Positions 1 through 9,347 of a stretch of DNA of 64,000 bases are shown in pieces (the first letter of the stretch is position 1; the number at the start of each line of letters is the position of its first letter). Made by a program: the position numbers and the translations under genes. Origin of the DNA: Xylophilus sp. ASV27 (GTDB taxonomy: Bacteria > Pseudomonadota > Gammaproteobacteria > Burkholderiales > Burkholderiaceae_C); contig NZ_JAELTO010000007.1 of the NCBI RefSeq assembly GCF_016428875.1, positions 1 through 64,000 of the forward strand, given 5' to 3'. The notes below the pieces were generated by a model, which did not search any database, was not told the origin of the DNA, and saw only the letters and a program-made list of their open reading frames with translations.

Positions 1-93
1 GCAGTAACCGCGAAGGCCCGCATGCCGGTCCACGTGACCCAGGCCTTCGCTCAGGTGCTCCAGATAGCTATCGAAGCGCTCGGCTGCATTCAT
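1..93 (-). CDS. IS701-type transposase, N-terminal fragment (cut by window edge)
   Basis: An ATG at 91-93 on the minus strand, preceded by a GGAGG ribosome binding site 4 nt away, opens a frame that runs off the window. The 31 visible residues include RHAGLRGYC and an acidic/aromatic start (MNAAERFDSYLEHL), which I recognise as the beginning of IS701-family DDE transposases. The catalytic DDE region is outside the window, so activity cannot be judged. It lies about 260 nt beyond the 3' end of glmS in the same orientation. The family call is from memory of the family, not from a search. Confidence 0.75.
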   Translation of the reverse strand, partial: MNAAERFDSYLEHLSEGLGHVDRHAGLRGYC

Positions 94-355
94 CGATCCT
101 CCAAATCGAAGTCCGGAAGATCGAATTATGAAATTTATGACACAGTAAGATTAGATGGGAGCCTCATCAGCGAATGCCATCAGGGCCAGCGGGCATACCA
201 GCCTGCACAACAGGCCGGATATAAGACTGCAGCCCTGCCCCCTGATTCTTCACGCACAAAGGTTACTTGTAATCCGAGAGGCTTCCATATAAGCCGCTCA
301 TAAAAATGACCACATCTATTGTGACTTTATGACGCCGCGGACCAGTGCCCTCCCC
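94..355. other. Gene-free stretch between transposase and glmS, AT-richer than flanks
   Basis: No credible gene. The stretch should contain the insertion-sequence end and the transposase promoter, but the terminal inverted repeat cannot be fixed without the other end. An imperfect inverted repeat at 298-332 (arms TCATAAA and TTTATGA) could be an IS end or a weak glmS terminator. A short plus-strand frame across 22-303 lacks coding character and overlaps the transposase. Confidence 0.5.
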
Positions 356-2284
356 TCACTCCACCGTCACACTCTTCGCCAGGTTCCGCGGCTTGTCCAC
401 GTCCGTGCCGCGCGCGCAGGCGGTGTGGTAGGCCAGCAGTTGCAGCGGGACCACGTGCAGCAGCGGGCTGAGCGGGCCGTAGTGTTCGGGCATGCGGATC
501 ACGTGCATGCCTTCTGCGCGCTCGATGTGGGTGTCGGCGTCGGCCAGCACGTAGAGCACGCCGCCGCGGGCGCGGACTTCCTGCAGGTTGCTCTTGAGCT
601 TTTCCAGCAGCGCGTCGTTGGGCGCGACCGTGACCACCGGCATGTCGCTGGTGACCAGCGCCAGCGGGCCGTGCTTGAGTTCGCCGGCGGCGTAGGCCTC
701 GGCGTGGATGTAGGTGATCTCCTTGAGCTTCAACGCGCCTTCCAGGGCGATCGGGTAGTGCAGGCCGCGGCCCAGGAACAGGGCGTGGTCCTTGGCGGCG
801 AAGGCCTCGGCCCAGCCGATGATCTGCGGCTCCAGCGCCAGCACGGCCTGCAGCGCGGCGGGCAGGTGGCGCATGGCCTTGAGGTGCCGGGCCTCGGCCT
901 CGGCGTCCAGATGCCCGCGCACCTGCGCCAGCGTGAGCGTGAGCAGGAACAGGCCGGCGAGCTGGGTGGTGAAGGCCTTGGTGGAGGCCACGCCGATCTC
1001 GACGCCGGCGCGCGTGATGTAGGCCAGCTTGCATTCGCGCACCATGGCGCTGGTGGCGACGTTGCAGATGGTCAGGGTCTGTTCCATGCCCAGGCTGCGC
1101 GCATGCTGCAGCGCGGCCAGGGTGTCGGCGGTCTCGCCGGACTGGCTGATGGTGACGACCAGCGTGCGCGGGTCGGGCACGGAACTGCGGTAGCGGTACT
1201 CGCTGGCGATCTCGACCTGGGTCGGGATCCTGGCGATGCCTTCGAGCCAGTACTTGGCGGTGCAGCCGCTGTAGTAGCTGGTGCCGCAGGCCAGGATCAG
1301 CACGCGGTCGATGTCCTGGAACACGCGCCAGGCGCTGGCGCCGGTGCCGCCGTGCGGGGCGACGCCGTCGAACAGCTCGGGCACGATGCCTTCTATGCCT
1401 TCGAGCGTGTCGGCGATGGCGCGCGGCTGCTCGAAGATTTCCTTCTGCATGTAGTGGCGGTAGGGGCCCAGCTCGGCCGCGCCGCTGTGGGCGAGCACGG
1501 TGCGCACCGGGCGCGCGGCGGCGTCGAGCGGGCGCAGCACGCCGTCCTTGCCGCGCTGCACGATCCAGTACCGGCCCAGCTGCAGGTCGACCACGTCGCC
1601 CTCTTCCAGGTAGACGATCTGGTCGGTCACGCCGGCCAGGGCCATGGCGTCGCTGGCCAGGAAATGCTCGCCGCCCTGCGGGCCCACGCCCAGGATCAGC
1701 GGCGAGCCGGCGCGCGCGCCGACCACGCGGTGCGGCTCGTCGCGGCAGAACACGGCAATGGCGTAGGCGCCGCGCAGTTGCAGGATGGCCGCCTGCACCG
1801 CCTCGAACAGGTCGCCGTCGTACAGGCTGTCGATCAGGTGGGCGATGACTTCCGTGTCGGTCTGGCTGGCGAACACATAGCCGCGCGCCTCCAGCCGGCT
1901 GCGCAGCGCGTCGTGGTTCTCGATGATGCCGTTGTGCACCAGCGCGATGCGGCCGGGGCGCGCGGCGGAGCCATCGACCGCGCCCGGGCCATGGCTGAAG
2001 TGCGGATGCGCGTTGTGCACCGCGGGCGCGCCGTGCGTGGCCCAGCGGGTGTGGGCGATGCCGGTCGTGCCCTGCACCGCGCCGGCATTGACCTGCGCTA
2101 GCAGTTCGGCCACGCGCGCGGTGCTGCGCGCGCGCATCAGCGGCCCCTGTGACGAGAGCGCCGCGGCCGTGTCGTACACCGCCACGCCGCAGGAGTCATA
2201 GCCGCGGTACTCCAGCCGCTGCAGGCCCTGCACGAGGATGGGAACGATGTTGCGCGTGGAAACCGCGCCGACGATGCCGCACAT
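356..2284 (-). CDS. glmS: Glutamine--fructose-6-phosphate aminotransferase (isomerizing)
   Basis: Makes glucosamine-6-phosphate from fructose-6-P and glutamine, the first step to UDP-GlcNAc for peptidoglycan and LPS. The start MCGIVGAV gives the N-terminal nucleophile Cys2 of the class II glutaminase domain. Two SIS sugar-isomerase domains follow (motifs [11 protein letters not shown] and [11 protein letters not shown]), and the C-terminus ends in KSVTVE, the conserved end read by Tn7-type target selectors. At 642 aa it is longer than the roughly 610 aa norm, mostly through insertions in the glutaminase domain. It is divergent from an Lrp-type regulator across a 121-nt AT-rich intergenic region. 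Confidence 0.97.
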   Translation of the reverse strand: MCGIVGAVSTRNIVPILVQGLQRLEYRGYDSCGVAVYDTAAALSSQGPLMRARSTARVAELLAQVNAGAVQGTTGIAHTRWATHGAPAVHNAHPHFSHGPGAVDGSAARPGRIALVHNGIIENHDALRSRLEARGYVFASQTDTEVIAHLIDSLYDGDLFEAVQAAILQLRGAYAIAVFCRDEPHRVVGARAGSPLILGVGPQGGEHFLASDAMALAGVTDQIVYLEEGDVVDLQLGRYWIVQRGKDGVLRPLDAAARPVRTVLAHSGAAELGPYRHYMQKEIFEQPRAIADTLEGIEGIVPELFDGVAPHGGTGASAWRVFQDIDRVLILACGTSYYSGCTAKYWLEGIARIPTQVEIASEYRYRSSVPDPRTLVVTISQSGETADTLAALQHARSLGMEQTLTICNVATSAMVRECKLAYITRAGVEIGVASTKAFTTQLAGLFLLTLTLAQVRGHLDAEAEARHLKAMRHLPAALQAVLALEPQIIGWAEAFAAKDHALFLGRGLHYPIALEGALKLKEITYIHAEAYAAGELKHGPLALVTSDMPVVTVAPNDALLEKLKSNLQEVRARGGVLYVLADADTHIERAEGMHVIRMPEHYGPLSPLLHVVPLQLLAYHTACARGTDVDKPRNLAKSVTVE

Positions 2285-2405
2285 GGAGTGGCCTTGTTGA
2301 CTGATGAATACGCAATGCTAGGGCCGCCCAAAGGAAATTAATCAATAAAACTCGCATGAATATGACCTAGGATTTCACCATCCACACCCCAGGCAATATT
2401 CATTC

Positions 2406-2906
2406 ATGCAATCTCCACAGATGAACGAAATCACGCTTGATGCGACCGACTGGCGGTTGCTGGAATTGCTGCAGGAAGACGCCTCGCGCAGCAACCAGGC
2501 GCTGGCCGAGGCGGCGCACGTGTCGCCGCCGACCTGCCTGCGCCGCGTGCGCCGGCTGGTGGAGGCCGGCCTGATCGCGCGCCAGGTGGCGCTGCTGGAC
2601 GGCGACCGGCTGGCGCCGCTGCTGGGCCACGGGCTGACGGCGCTGGTGGAGATCACGCTGGACGGCCAGGACGCCGCCCGGCTCGACGCCTTCGAGGCGC
2701 GCGCGGTGGCCGAGCCGGCGGTGCAGCAGTGCTACCGCGTGTCGCCCGGGCCGGACTTCGTGCTGGTGGTGCGCAGCCGCGACATGCCGGACTACCTGGC
2801 GCTGGCGCAGCGCCTGTTCCATGCCGACGCGCACGTGCGCAACGTCAAGGCCTTTTTCAGCCTGAAATGCGCAAAATTCAAGCCAAAAATGCCTCTAGCC
2901 CATTAA
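2406..2906 (+). CDS. Lrp/AsnC family transcriptional regulator
   Basis: A 166-aa protein with an N-terminal winged helix-turn-helix (DWRLLELLQEDASRSNQALA, then SPPTCLRRVRRL, residues about 12-60) followed by a RAM ligand-binding domain, the usual Lrp/AsnC layout. It is divergent from glmS, so it may regulate glmS or itself; that is inference. An alternative start at 2421 (MNEITL) is possible. The last codons and the TAA stop lie inside a dispersed repeat copy (2882-2938), so the original C-terminus may have been replaced. Confidence 0.9.
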   Translation: MQSPQMNEITLDATDWRLLELLQEDASRSNQALAEAAHVSPPTCLRRVRRLVEAGLIARQVALLDGDRLAPLLGHGLTALVEITLDGQDAARLDAFEARAVAEPAVQQCYRVSPGPDFVLVVRSRDMPDYLALAQRLFHADAHVRNVKAFFSLKCAKFKPKMPLAH

Positions 2907-2938
2907 ATACCTGGGCTATTAGCTATTATTAATATAGC
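2882..2938 (-). repeat. Family A dispersed hairpin repeat, copy A1
   Basis: Read on the minus strand: a GCTAT...ATAGC hairpin, then AGCCCAGG-loop-GGGCT, then GGCATTTTTGG. It overlaps the end of the Lrp-type gene and supplies its stop codon, and lies in the 39-nt gap to the convergent histidine kinase, where it could act as a terminator. Confidence 0.75.
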
Positions 2939-2945
2939 AATCCAC

Positions 2946-3710
2946 TCATGCCGGAACGCCCAGCCGGACGTAGACCGTGCAGCCCGCGTCCGGCGCCGCC
3001 TCGGCCCGCGCACTGCCGCCGTGGCGCTCGGCGATGCGCCGCACCGCCGCCAGGCCCACGCCCAGGCCCTCGAACTCCGCCGCGCCGTGCAGGCGCTCGA
3101 ACACGCCGAAGAGCCGCCCCGCGGCTGCGGGATTGAAGCCCACGCCGTTGTCGCGCATGAAGAACTCCACCGCGCCCCCCGCGACGTACTGCCCGCCGAC
3201 CGCGATCCGCGCCACCGGCTGGCGGCGCGTGAACTTGAGCGCATTGCCCAGCAGGTGCTGCAGCAGTTGCCGCACCAGGGCCGGGTCACCGTGGCAGGCC
3301 GGCAGGTCGGGCGCGATCTGCCATTCCACGCTGCGGCCGGCGGCTTCGGCGTGGAGGTCGTCGCGCACCTCGGCCGCGAGCGCGGCCAGGTCCAGCGGCA
3401 GCACGGTGAGCGGAGCTCGGCCGATGCGCGAGAGCATCAGCAGCCCGTCCACCATGCGCCCCATGAGCGCGGTGGACTGGTCCATGGTGGCCAGGAACTC
3501 CAGCGCCTCGGCATCCCCGCCCAGGTCCTGCAAGCGCTCGCGCAGCAGGCCGCCGAAGGCCTTCAGATGGCGCAGCGGCGCGCGCAGGTCGTGCGAGGCG
3601 ACGCGGAAGAAATCCTCCAGCTCCGCCCGCGCGGCGGCCAGTTCGGCCTCGCGCGCGGCCAGTGCGGACTGCAGCGCGGCCACGTCCCGCAGCGGGGGCG
3701 CGGCGCTCAT
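2946..3710 (-). CDS. Soluble sensor histidine kinase lacking a sensory domain
   Basis: A 254-aa protein with a short N-terminal coiled-coil-like helix ([20 protein letters not shown]), an H-box ([13 protein letters not shown], His about residue 39), an N-box (LLGNALKFT), a G1 box (RDNGVGFNP) and a G2 box ([12 protein letters not shown]). The kinase core looks intact and is of the type found in bacteriophytochrome-like kinases. There is no transmembrane segment, PAS or GAF domain, and no response regulator next to it. Its ATG overlaps the glmU stop (ATGA, 4 nt), so the two are probably translationally coupled. The input signal and partner are unknown. Confidence 0.85.
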   Translation of the reverse strand: MSAAPPLRDVAALQSALAAREAELAAARAELEDFFRVASHDLRAPLRHLKAFGGLLRERLQDLGGDAEALEFLATMDQSTALMGRMVDGLLMLSRIGRAPLTVLPLDLAALAAEVRDDLHAEAAGRSVEWQIAPDLPACHGDPALVRQLLQHLLGNALKFTRRQPVARIAVGGQYVAGGAVEFFMRDNGVGFNPAAAGRLFGVFERLHGAAEFEGLGVGLAAVRRIAERHGGSARAEAAPDAGCTVYVRLGVPA

Positions 3711-5128
3711 CGGCCTTGCGCCGTGCGCACCGGGCGCTTCCAGTGCTCGATGCTCACCTGCCGCCCGCGCGCGACGGCCAGCGCGCCGGCCGGCGTGTCC
3801 TTGGTGATGGTGGAGCCGCCCGCCACGGTGCTGCCGGCGCCCAGCGTGACCGGCGCCACCAGCACGCAGTTGCTGCCGACCTGCACGTCGTCGCCGATCA
3901 CGGTGCGGTGTTTGTGCACGCCGTCGTAGTTGGCGGTGATGCTGCCCGCGCCGTAGTTGACCCGCGCGCCCACCGTGGCGTCGCCCAGGTAGGCCAGGTG
4001 GTTGGCCTTGGCGCCCTCGGCCAGGGTGGAATTCTTGACCTCGACGAAGTTGCCGATGTGCACCTGCGCGCCCAGCCGGGCGCCGGGGCGCAGCCGCGCG
4101 AACGGGCCGACCAGCGCGCCCTCGCCCACTTCCACGGCACCGCCCTTGTCCACCGCACCGCCGGCGACGTGGCTGAACGGGTGGATCACCGCGCCGGCGG
4201 CGATGCGCGCATCGGCGATCACGCAGTGCGCACCGATGCGCACGCCCTCGCCCAGGCTCACCTCGCCCTCGAAGACGCAGCCGACGTCGATCTCCACGTC
4301 CGCGCCGCACTGCAGCGTGCCGCGCAGGTCGAAGCGCGCCGGGTCGGCCAGGCGCACGCCGGCTTCCATCAGCCGCTCGGCCTGGCGGCGCTGGAAGGCG
4401 CGCTCCAGCGCCGCCAGTTGCGCCGGGCTGTTGACGCCGGCGACTTCCACCGCGTCCTCGGTGGTCACGGCGCGCACCGGCACGCCGTCGGCCACGGCCA
4501 GGGCCACGATGTCGGTGAGGTAGTACTCGCCCTGGGCGTTGCGGTTGTGCAGGCGCGCCAGCCAGCCGCGCAGGCGCGCGCCCGGCACGGCCATCATGCC
4601 GGCGTTGGTCTCGCGGATGGCGCGCTCGGCCGCGCTCGCATCCTTGTGCTCGACGATGGCGCGCACGGCGCCCCGGGCGTCGCGCACGATGCGGCCATAG
4701 CCGCTCGGGTCGTCCAGCGCGATGGTGAGCACGGCCAGCGCGCCGTCGGCCGCGGCAGCGGCCAGCGCCCGCAGCGTGGCGGCGGTGATCAGCGGCACGT
4801 CGCCGTTGAGCACCAGCACCGTGCCATCTTCCGGCAGAAGCGGCGCGGCCTGCTGCACGGCATGGCCGGTGCCCAGTTGCGGCTCCTGGCGGGCGAAGTC
4901 CAGCGCAAACGGCAGGGCCTGGCCGGCCCCCGGGCGCAGCGCGGCCTCGACCGCCTCGGCGCCGTGGCCGGTGACGAGCACCACGCGGCGCGCCCCGAGC
5001 GCCGCCACCGCATCGAGCACATGGCGCACCATGGGCCGCCCGGCAAGCCGGTGTAACACTTTGGGCAGGCGGCTTTTCATCCGCGTACCCTTGCCCGCCG
5101 CCATCACCACCACGTCCAGCCCCGCCAT
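3707..5128 (-). CDS. glmU: Bifunctional GlcNAc-1-P uridyltransferase / GlcN-1-P acetyltransferase
   Basis: Performs the last two steps to UDP-GlcNAc. The N-terminal pyrophosphorylase has the signature [20 protein letters not shown]; the second half is a left-handed beta-helix acetyltransferase with hexapeptide repeats and the conserved [13 protein letters not shown] and [19 protein letters not shown] motifs. It has 473 aa, near the family norm. The ATG at 5126-5128 is chosen because it has an AAGGAG site 6 nt upstream and starts directly at the nucleotide-binding motif; a longer frame from 5251 adds an unconserved extension. The start codon shares a CATG with the divergent lipoprotein gene, and the stop overlaps the kinase start. 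Confidence 0.96.
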   Translation of the reverse strand: MAGLDVVVMAAGKGTRMKSRLPKVLHRLAGRPMVRHVLDAVAALGARRVVLVTGHGAEAVEAALRPGAGQALPFALDFARQEPQLGTGHAVQQAAPLLPEDGTVLVLNGDVPLITAATLRALAAAAADGALAVLTIALDDPSGYGRIVRDARGAVRAIVEHKDASAAERAIRETNAGMMAVPGARLRGWLARLHNRNAQGEYYLTDIVALAVADGVPVRAVTTEDAVEVAGVNSPAQLAALERAFQRRQAERLMEAGVRLADPARFDLRGTLQCGADVEIDVGCVFEGEVSLGEGVRIGAHCVIADARIAAGAVIHPFSHVAGGAVDKGGAVEVGEGALVGPFARLRPGARLGAQVHIGNFVEVKNSTLAEGAKANHLAYLGDATVGARVNYGAGSITANYDGVHKHRTVIGDDVQVGSNCVLVAPVTLGAGSTVAGGSTITKDTPAGALAVARGRQVSIEHWKRPVRTAQGR

Positions 5129-6047
5129 GCCCGCTCCTTCTCGCCTGCCATCGACACCGCCCCGGCGCGCCGCCGGAGCCTGGCTGCGGATTATCGGCGC
5201 GGCCGCCGGCGCCCTGCTGGCGGTGGCGCTGCTGCAGGCCTGCAGCGCCATGCGGCTGGCCTACGACCAGTCGCCGCAACTGGCCTACTGGTGGCTCGAC
5301 GGCTACGTGGATTTCGACAGCGGCCAGTCGCGCCAGGTGCGCCAGGAACTCGACGCGCTGCTGCAATGGCACCGCAGCGCCGAGCTGCCGCAGATCGACG
5401 CCCTGCTGCAGCAGGCCCAGGACGCCGCCGCGCAGGACATCACCGCCGACAGCGCCTGCCGCCTGGTGGACGAGCTGCGCGAGCGGCTGCAGGCCCTCAT
5501 GCGGCGTGCCGAAGGCCCGGTGGCCGTGTCGGTACTGAACCTGCAGCCCGGGCAGATCGACAACATCCGCAGCAAGTTCGACAGCAACAACGCCAAGTAC
5601 CGCAAGCAATGGATGGACGCCACGCCGGCCGACCAGCAGTCGCGGCGCGTCAAGGAAGTGCGCGAGCGCAGCGAGATGCTGTATGGCCGCCTGAACCCGG
5701 CGCAGCGCGAAGCCTTGCAGGAACGCCTCGCGCGCACCGGCTTCGACCCGCAGCGCCGCTACGCCGAGCGGCTGCAGCGGCAGCAGGAACTGCTGCAGGC
5801 CCTGGGCCGGCTGGCACAGGACAAGCCGCCGCCGGAGCAGGCGCGTGCCGAAGTGCGCGCGCTGCTCGAACGCGCCCTGGACTCGCCCGACCCCGCCTAC
5901 CGCCGCTACCAGGCCGCGCTGCAGCGCGAAGGCTGCGAGACCTTCGCCCAATTGCACGCACTGGCCACGCCGGCGCAGCGCCAGACCATGGTCGAGCGCC
6001 TGCAGGGCTACCGCCACGATCTGCGGCAGCTGCAGGCGGGGCGCTAG
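5127..6047 (+). CDS. DUF6279-family lipoprotein
   Basis: A 306-aa predicted lipoprotein. After a basic start there is a hydrophobic stretch and a lipobox (ALLQAC, Cys about 38), followed by an all-alpha, Arg/Gln-rich periplasmic domain with WLDGYVDF near the start. This matches what I know as DUF6279, function unknown. The ATG at 5127 is the only start that keeps the full signal peptide, but it has no Shine-Dalgarno sequence and its upstream DNA is the glmU coding region, so its promoter must lie within glmU. Confidence 0.8.
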   Translation: MPAPSRLPSTPPRRAAGAWLRIIGAAAGALLAVALLQACSAMRLAYDQSPQLAYWWLDGYVDFDSGQSRQVRQELDALLQWHRSAELPQIDALLQQAQDAAAQDITADSACRLVDELRERLQALMRRAEGPVAVSVLNLQPGQIDNIRSKFDSNNAKYRKQWMDATPADQQSRRVKEVRERSEMLYGRLNPAQREALQERLARTGFDPQRRYAERLQRQQELLQALGRLAQDKPPPEQARAEVRALLERALDSPDPAYRRYQAALQREGCETFAQLHALATPAQRQTMVERLQGYRHDLRQLQAGR

Positions 6048-6068
6048 AAGCTGACGCGCGCCCTCGTG

Positions 6069-6365
6069 TCAGGCGTCCTGGTTGAGGTTGGATTCTTCGA
6101 CGTAGGACTTGACTTCGCGCGGATTGCGCAGGCCGCTGCCCGGGGGCTGCGCCGGCTGTTCACCGGGCGTGCCCACGGAGGTGCTACCCGGGCCGGCCGG
6201 TGCGCGCGGCACGCGGGCGGGCGGCGCCTTGCGGATGCCGCTCTGGAATTCGGTGGCACCTTGTTGCTGCTGCAGGCGGTTCAGTGTCACGGCGCCGCGC
6301 GGGGACTGCTGCTGCAGCCGCAACGCCGGGCGTGCGCTGGTGGTGGATGGCGGGGGGGTGAACAT
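6069..6365 (-). CDS. Small Pro/Gln-rich hypothetical protein
   Basis: A 98-aa frame with no recognised domain, rich in Pro, Gln, Ser and Arg (LRLQQQSPRGAV, LNRLQQQQGA) and ending in EESNLNQDA. It is likely disordered. A GGAG sequence 7 nt before the ATG supports translation. It is convergent with the DUF6279 gene (21-nt gap). Conservation elsewhere would be needed to be sure it is real. Confidence 0.5.
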   Translation of the reverse strand: MFTPPPSTTSARPALRLQQQSPRGAVTLNRLQQQQGATEFQSGIRKAPPARVPRAPAGPGSTSVGTPGEQPAQPPGSGLRNPREVKSYVEESNLNQDA

Positions 6366-6494
6366 GGCGTCTCCGGAGGGTTCGGGCGGCCCGCCGGGGG
6401 CCGCCGAGTAGGCCTCCAGACTAGGGAGCGCGGCGCCCCGCGCATGTCGTCTGGGACGGGAGTTGCCCGTCAGCTCCGGCCTACAGCGGTCCGT

Positions 6495-6920
6495 TCACTT
6501 GCGCACCACCGCGGCCGGCCGGCCGCGCGAAGCCAGCGCATGGGCGGTCCAGCAGGCCACGCCGCGCGCCAGGGCCGCTGCGGACAGCATGCACCGCTGC
6601 AGGGCGTGCAGCGCGCCGGGCGCCATGGCGCTGGCGGGCCGCCAGTCGAAGCGGATACCCGCCGCGTCGAGCGACTCCACCACCACCCGGCGCCCGGCGG
6701 GCACGCCGAGCCGGTCGCCCTGGGCCAGGAACCAGTCCCCGCCGCGCGGCGCCACCCCGTGCCGGTGCGGCGGCGTGGCCGCACCGCCGGCGTCGATGGT
6801 GACCCACGCAGCGCCCTGACGCAGCACCAGCATGCCGCCGCCGGTGGTGCGGAACGCACCGGCGCGAGCACTGCCGACGGCGTGCGATTCTTGTTCTTTG
6901 ATTGACAATGCGTGGACCAT
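6495..6920 (-). CDS. DUF2917 domain protein
   Basis: A 141-aa small beta-rich protein: LRQGAAWVTIDAGG, then GDWFLAQGDRLGVPAGRRVV, the pattern of DUF2917, a cupin-like domain of unknown function common in Burkholderiales. A GGAG sits 7 nt before the ATG at 6918-6920. It is divergent from a LysR-type regulator with a strong palindrome between them, so it is a probable target of that regulator. A short Ala-rich C-terminal tail follows the domain. Confidence 0.75.
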   Translation of the reverse strand: MVHALSIKEQESHAVGSARAGAFRTTGGGMLVLRQGAAWVTIDAGGAATPPHRHGVAPRGGDWFLAQGDRLGVPAGRRVVVESLDAAGIRFDWRPASAMAPGALHALQRCMLSAAALARGVACWTAHALASRGRPAAVVRK

Positions 6921-6999
6921 GACGGGCTCCTGCGGAGGGTGGGAGAGGCATTCATAATCAAGGCCTTCACATCCCTGGTCCAATGAAATCGCGGCGCGG

Positions 7000-7024
7000 C
7001 ATTGATTCTTCATGCGCATCAATG
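7000..7024. promoter_or_regulatory. Probable LysR-type operator (perfect inverted repeat)
   Basis: CATTGAT-N11-ATCAATG is a perfect 7-bp inverted repeat that fits the T-N11-A recognition pattern of LysR-type regulators. It sits 23 nt before the lysR-type start and about 80 nt before the DUF2917 start, as expected for autorepression plus activation of the divergent gene. Confidence 0.75.
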
Positions 7025-7046
7025 ACGGCCGCCCGGCTGCCACCCC

Positions 7047-8030
7047 ATGACTCCCCATCTGCCACTGCGTACCCGCCCGATCAGTCTGGGCTGCCTGCGC
7101 GCCTTCGAGGCCGTCGCCCGCCACCTCAACTTCCGCGCCGCGGCGGAGGAGATGTCGCTGACCCAGTCCGCGGTGAGCCGGCAGATCCAGTCGCTGGAAG
7201 AGGACGTGGGCGTGCCGCTGTTCCTGCGCCACACGCGCGCGGTGGAACTGACCGGCGCGGGCGCCCAACTGCTGCGCGCGGTCCAGCCCAGCCTCTACAG
7301 CATGGACAGCGCGGTGCAGCAGATCCGCCAGACGGCGGGGCGCCGCAGCGTGTCCATCAGCACCTGGGCCTCGTTCGCGTCGATGTGGCTGATCCCCCGG
7401 CTCGAAGCCTTCCAGCGCGACCACCCGGACATCGACATCCGCATCGACGCCACCGACGTTCCGGTGGACCTGGAAACCACCGACGTCGACGTGGCGCTGC
7501 GCTACAGCGTGCCGGCGCGCATCGCCTCGGGCGCGGAGCGGCTGTTCGGCGAGCAGTTGGCCGTGGTGGCCAGCCCCTGGCTGCTGCAGGACGGCACGCC
7601 GCTGCGCGAACCGGCCGACTTGAACCGCTTCACCCTGATCGAGGCCGGCGACCTCTACCACTCGCACCACACCGAGTGGCTGAGCTGGCAGCGCTGGGCC
7701 GAGGCGCACGGCGTGGGCAGGCTGGCGCCGCGGCGCTGGCTGTACTTCAACTACGCGCACCAGATCGCGCAGGCGGCGCTGGCCGGCCAGGGCGTGGCGC
7801 TGGCCCGCATGCCGCTGGTGGCCGACAGCCTGGCCGCAGGCGACCTGGTCGAGGTGCTGCCGCAGCACAAGCTGGACTCGCCGCTGGCCTACTGGCTGCT
7901 GATCGCCCCGCGCCGCGCCGCCCGGCCCGAGGTCAAGGCCTTCCGCGACTGGCTGCGCATGCAGGCGGCCATGACGCGCCAGACCATCGGCGACGTGCCG
8001 GACCCCGATACCGAGACCGATCTGGACTGA
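7047..8030 (+). CDS. LysR family transcriptional regulator (GcvA-like)
   Basis: A 327-aa regulator. The HTH covers about residues 14-72 (LGCLRAFEAVARHLNFRAAA, SLTQSAVSRQIQSLE, FLRHTRAVELTGAG), followed by a substrate-binding effector domain with GRRSVSISTWASFASMWLIP, typical of the GcvA-like subgroup. Length and architecture are normal. It is divergent from the DUF2917 gene; the operator at 7000-7024 lies between them. The effector is unknown. A family A repeat follows 8 nt after the stop. Confidence 0.92.
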   Translation: MTPHLPLRTRPISLGCLRAFEAVARHLNFRAAAEEMSLTQSAVSRQIQSLEEDVGVPLFLRHTRAVELTGAGAQLLRAVQPSLYSMDSAVQQIRQTAGRRSVSISTWASFASMWLIPRLEAFQRDHPDIDIRIDATDVPVDLETTDVDVALRYSVPARIASGAERLFGEQLAVVASPWLLQDGTPLREPADLNRFTLIEAGDLYHSHHTEWLSWQRWAEAHGVGRLAPRRWLYFNYAHQIAQAALAGQGVALARMPLVADSLAAGDLVEVLPQHKLDSPLAYWLLIAPRRAARPEVKAFRDWLRMQAAMTRQTIGDVPDPDTETDLD

Positions 8031-8038
8031 GGACAAAC

Positions 8039-8093
8039 GCTACAAAATATATAGCATAAAGCCCAGGAATTACCTGGGCCACAGCCATTTTTC
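8039..8093 (+). repeat. Family A dispersed hairpin repeat, copy A2
   Basis: The clearest copy: GCTACAAAATATATAGC, then AAAGCCCAGG-AATTA-CCTGGGC, then a TTTTTCC tract. It fills the gap between the convergent LysR-type gene and tyrS, where it could serve as a transcription terminator. Confidence 0.85.
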
Positions 8094-8114
8094 CCTCAAA
8101 AAACCAGCGGAAAA

Positions 8115-9347
8115 TCAGCCCAGGCTCACCCGCACGAACTTGCGCTTGCCGACCTGGACCACGTAGACGCCGGCACCGAGCTTGAGCCCCCGGTCCGACA
8201 CCGGGCTGCCATCCACCCGCACGCCGCCGCCGTCGATCAGGCGGTTGGCCTCTGAGGTCGACGGCGCCAGCCCGGCCTGCTTGAGCAGCGCGGACACCGC
8301 CAGCGGCGCGCCGGACAGCGAAGCCTCCGGGATCACGTCCGGCACGCCGCCCTTGCTGCGGTTCTGGAAGTCCTGCTCGGCCGCGTCGGCCGCCGCCGCG
8401 CTGTGGAAGCGCGTGGTCAGCTCCCTGGCCAGCGCCACCTTGGCATCCTTGGGATTGCGGCCGGCCGCCACCTCGGCCTTCAGCGCGGCGATCTCGCCCA
8501 GCGAGCGGAAGCTCAGCAGCGTGTACCAGCGCCACATCAGCTCGTCGGAAATCGACAGCGTCTTGGCGAACATGCTGTTGGCGTCCTCGCTGATGCCGAT
8601 GTAGTTGTTCTTGCTCTTGGACATCTTCTGCACGCCGTCCAGGCCTTCGAGCAGCGGCATGGTGAGCACGCACTGCGGCTCCATGCCGTTCTCCTGCTGC
8701 AGATGCCGCCCCATGAGCAGGTTGAACTTCTGATCGGTGCCGCCGAGTTCGAGGTCGCTCCCGAGCGCCACCGAGTCATAGCCCTGCAGCAGCGGGTACA
8801 GGAACTCGTGCAGGCTGATCGACAGGCCGCCCGTGAAGCGCTTGTGGAAATCGTCGCGCTCCATCATCCGCGCCACGGTGTACTTGGACGCCAGCTGGAT
8901 CATGCCGACCGCGCCCAGCGGCGCGCACCATTCGCTGTTGTAGCGGACCTCGGTCCGGGACGGGTCGAGCACCAGGCTGGCCTGCCGGTAGTAGGTGTCG
9001 GCATTGGCCTTGATCTGCTCGGCCGTCAGCGGCGGCCGCGTCGTGTCGCGCCCGGAAGGGTCGCCGATCAGCGTCGTGAAGTCGCCGATCAGGAAGATCA
9101 CCTGGTGCCCCAGGTCCTGCAGCTGGCGCATCTTGTTGAGCACGACGGTGTGGCCCAGGTGGATGTCCGGCGCGGTCGGGTCCAGCCCGAGCTTGATGCG
9201 CAGCGGCGTGCCGGTGGCTTCCGAGCGGGCCAGCTTCCGCACCCACTCGGACTGCGGCAGCAATTCGTCGGCCCCGCGCAGCGAAATCTCGAGCGCCTGT
9301 CCTACACGATCGGTGACGGGATGGCTTTTAGCGACTGGTTGGTTCAT
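8115..9347 (-). CDS. tyrS: Tyrosyl-tRNA synthetase
   Basis: Charges tRNA-Tyr with tyrosine. A 410-aa class I synthetase with a HIGH-like motif ([11 protein letters not shown]), the KMSKS loop ([10 protein letters not shown]), the tRNA/tyrosine-binding core ([13 protein letters not shown]) and a C-terminal S4 RNA-binding domain (about residues 345-405). It belongs to the TyrZ-like subtype with the long [13 protein letters not shown] helix. It is divergent from the M23 peptidase gene, an arrangement I associate with Comamonadaceae tyrS-anmK regions. Confidence 0.96.
   Translation of the reverse strand: MNQPVAKSHPVTDRVGQALEISLRGADELLPQSEWVRKLARSEATGTPLRIKLGLDPTAPDIHLGHTVVLNKMRQLQDLGHQVIFLIGDFTTLIGDPSGRDTTRPPLTAEQIKANADTYYRQASLVLDPSRTEVRYNSEWCAPLGAVGMIQLASKYTVARMMERDDFHKRFTGGLSISLHEFLYPLLQGYDSVALGSDLELGGTDQKFNLLMGRHLQQENGMEPQCVLTMPLLEGLDGVQKMSKSKNNYIGISEDANSMFAKTLSISDELMWRWYTLLSFRSLGEIAALKAEVAAGRNPKDAKVALARELTTRFHSAAAADAAEQDFQNRSKGGVPDVIPEASLSGAPLAVSALLKQAGLAPSTSEANRLIDGGGVRVDGSPVSDRGLKLGAGVYVVQVGKRKFVRVSLG

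Noticed and set aside
94-355. Tn7-type transposon ends after glmS
   Set aside because: No Tn7-like end repeats or tns genes are visible in the window; only an IS701-type transposase start.
329-2101. A 590-codon plus-strand frame antisense to glmS
   Set aside because: Shadow of glmS; low-complexity His/Gly/Ala content and no domains.
2946-6017. A 1023-codon minus-strand frame joining the histidine kinase to upstream sequence
   Set aside because: Only the last 254 codons are kinase; the rest is out of frame with glmU and antisense to the lipoprotein gene.
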